From assembly GCA_002499865.1 (NCBI GenBank), contig DANL01000007.1, forward strand, positions 1-5,859: a DNA stretch of 5,859 bases, read 5' to 3'. How positions within the stretch are numbered: position 1 is the stretch's first letter; each line of letters starts with the position of its first letter. The DNA comes from Euryarchaeota archaeon UBA121. GTDB taxonomy: Archaea > Thermoplasmatota > Poseidoniia > Poseidoniales > Thalassarchaeaceae. Positions 4,436-5,859 of this stretch are shown here, piece by piece. The notes under the pieces were generated by a model. The model saw nothing but the letters and a program-made list of their open reading frames with translations. It ran no database searches and was not told where the DNA came from. Made by a program: the position numbers and the translations under genes.

Positions 4436-5859
4436 CCTCCAAGAAGTACACTGCGATTTTTGTCCTATCCATGATGCTGAGTGCAGGTTGCCTTTCTGCA
4501 ATCGATGATATGGCTGAAATTGAAGAGGACGTAATCGACTCGGTACTAGACTGGCTCGATAGTGAGTACCCCCATCTTGATCTCCCAGATCGTGAGAGGA
4601 CTTCTCCCGTACTCGAGACCTATGGCCAATGCGAACCCCTTCTGGAAGACCTGAGGGATTCAATATACAACGAGATGCTAGTCTCTCTGGACCAGCAGTC
4701 ATACTGGCACTGGGCAAGTCCCGTGTGGCGTGGCGGAGTTGTCTTCGCCGAGGATGATGTAGCGATGATGGATGGTGCTACTGAGGCCACATCAGCTGAA
4801 TCTGGTTCTAATTCAGGAGCGTCAACAGATAGTGATTCGGGACGCGAGGGGCAGTTCTCTGGAACCAACAACCAGGAGAATGGTGTCGATGAAGCCGATT
4901 TTCTTAAGACGGATGGATATCATATATACATGTTAAACGGAAACCTTCTGGTCATAATGGGGGTGCCCGAGTTTGGCGAACTCAAACTGGAGTCAAATAT
5001 CAGCATACAGGGTTCTCCGATACAGATGATGCTTGAGGGCGATAGACTGGTGATTGTGTCTTCTATCTATCACTGGAACCTGCAAAATGACGATCCACTA
5101 AGGGACTTGATGTCCGAAGAGGTCACAGTAAGCTACCCTGGCGAGGAAGAGTACTCCTACACTTACACACGCGTTCAAAACTTGGTAAAGTACACTGTAG
5201 TAGACATAGCTGACAGAAACGCTCCAGAAGTAGAGAGCGAACTCTACATCGAAGGGAACTACCACACTGCCAGATTAGTGGATGGAACAATGCGGTCTGT
5301 CACCCATCTATGGACCAATATCGACGGACTAAGGACCTGGGTATATCTTCCGGATACATATTGGGAGACGGAAAATGAAGAGGCCAAGATGAATATCTGG
5401 AACCAGAGTATGGAGGATACCATTGCCTCCAACCGGGCAATTATCGATAATCTGTCCCTGGATGACTTCGCGCCTCATGTCTACGAGCTAGGTGAAGAGG
5501 GCCTCTTCCAGCACCCAACCACATCCGATGATTGCAGCGAATACTCGGCTAGTGCAGACAGTGCGGGCCGCGGATTCAGTACAATCATGACCATTGAGCT
5601 ACTTGGAGAGGAGCCTCAGATGCAATTAGATCACATTACTTCATCATGGGCACACGTGTACGCCTCAGAGGATGTCATGGTGCTCGCAGAACCAGCCAAT
5701 GACTGGTGGTGGTTCTGGAGAAATTTCGATTGGGACGACGCAACTAATATTCACGTTTTCGACATCAGTGACCCTTCTGAGACTACCTATCTCGCATCGG
5801 GGAGAGTTGATGGGACAGTCCAGGATCAGTTTTCAATCTCGGAATTCAATGAAGTAATC
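4432..5859 (+). CDS. Secreted beta-propeller lipoprotein (3' end beyond window)
   Basis: 476 codons are open from ATG 4432 to the window edge. The N-terminus is a lipoprotein signal peptide: positive MTSKKY, hydrophobic AIFVLSMML, then SAGC with lipid-anchor Cys20. The mature protein would sit on the outer face of the membrane. A conserved-looking N-terminal part (about 21-105) is followed by a Ser/Asp/Glu-rich linker (about 107-142). Next comes TNNQENGVDEADFLKTDG (145-162), the hallmark of the Pfam 'beta propeller domain' family (PF09826) found in archaea and some bacteria. Blade-like repeats follow (LVIVS, YTVVDIAD, HVYASEDVMVLAE, IHVFDISDP). GRVDGTVQDQFSISEFN near the edge matches the family's later QFSmdE segment, so more propeller should follow. 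The protein is strongly acidic and has a Trp-rich patch, DWWWFWRNFDW (424-434). No enzymatic residues are recognised. Binding or cell-surface sensing is the usual guess for the family and is unproven. A link to hemH is not evident. Confidence 0.88.
   Translation, partial: MTSKKYTAIFVLSMMLSAGCLSAIDDMAEIEEDVIDSVLDWLDSEYPHLDLPDRERTSPVLETYGQCEPLLEDLRDSIYNEMLVSLDQQSYWHWASPVWRGGVVFAEDDVAMMDGATEATSAESGSNSGASTDSDSGREGQFSGTNNQENGVDEADFLKTDGYHIYMLNGNLLVIMGVPEFGELKLESNISIQGSPIQMMLEGDRLVIVSSIYHWNLQNDDPLRDLMSEEVTVSYPGEEEYSYTYTRVQNLVKYTVVDIADRNAPEVESELYIEGNYHTARLVDGTMRSVTHLWTNIDGLRTWVYLPDTYWETENEEAKMNIWNQSMEDTIASNRAIIDNLSLDDFAPHVYELGEEGLFQHPTTSDDCSEYSASADSAGRGFSTIMTIELLGEEPQMQLDHITSSWAHVYASEDVMVLAEPANDWWWFWRNFDWDDATNIHVFDISDPSETTYLASGRVDGTVQDQFSISEFNEVI

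Noticed and set aside
4430..4871. Minus-strand frames opposite the lipoprotein N-terminus
   Set aside because: They are antisense to a frame with a signal peptide and a recognised domain signature.
5672..5857. Plus-strand 61-codon frame within the lipoprotein gene
   Set aside because: It is an alternative frame of the continuous beta-propeller coding sequence.

Overview
The window is a haem/tetrapyrrole biosynthesis locus followed by a secreted lipoprotein gene. It most resembles an archaeon, and I suspect a planktonic Marine Group II/III (Thermoplasmata-like) euryarchaeon. This is inference. It rests on ribosome-binding sites of the GGTGAT/GTGAT type a few bases before ATG, no visible bacterial -35/-10 promoters, heavy use of AGA/AGG arginine codons, a 4-base overlapping gene pair with a TTG start, and an acidic lipoprotein of the beta-propeller family common in archaea. 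A bacterium is not excluded.

Positions 1-2699 (minus strand) hold two overlapping genes that read leftward. First comes hemA, glutamyl-tRNA reductase, which starts the C5 pathway to 5-aminolevulinate. Next is a long reading frame that starts at a TTG and is open to the window edge. Its first ~310 residues are porphobilinogen deaminase (HemC) and the rest looks like uroporphyrinogen-III synthase (HemD), so it is a HemC-HemD fusion. A perfect 14-bp inverted repeat lies inside its HemC part.

Positions 2700-3201 form a divergent intergenic region of about 500 bp. It contains the hemA ribosome-binding site, a two-part hairpin directly in front of it, a 13-bp near-identical repeat pair, and a doubtful 72-codon reading frame.

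Positions 3202-4368 (plus strand) encode ferrochelatase (HemH), which inserts iron into a porphyrin. It has the catalytic His and Glu but an unusual Leu-Leu where relatives carry Arg-Tyr or Lys-His, plus a C-terminal tail. After a 63-bp gap, 4432 to the window end encodes the N-terminal 476 residues of a beta-propeller lipoprotein.

Together HemA, HemC, HemD and HemH cover the first committed step, the two steps that build the uroporphyrinogen-III ring, and the final iron insertion. HemB, HemL and the middle steps (HemE/F/N/G) are not in the window. Ferrochelatase implies a porphyrin-dependent haem route. Most archaea instead use the siroheme-dependent (Ahb) route, so hemH is the most telling gene here. 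The lipoprotein has no evident functional link to haem synthesis.
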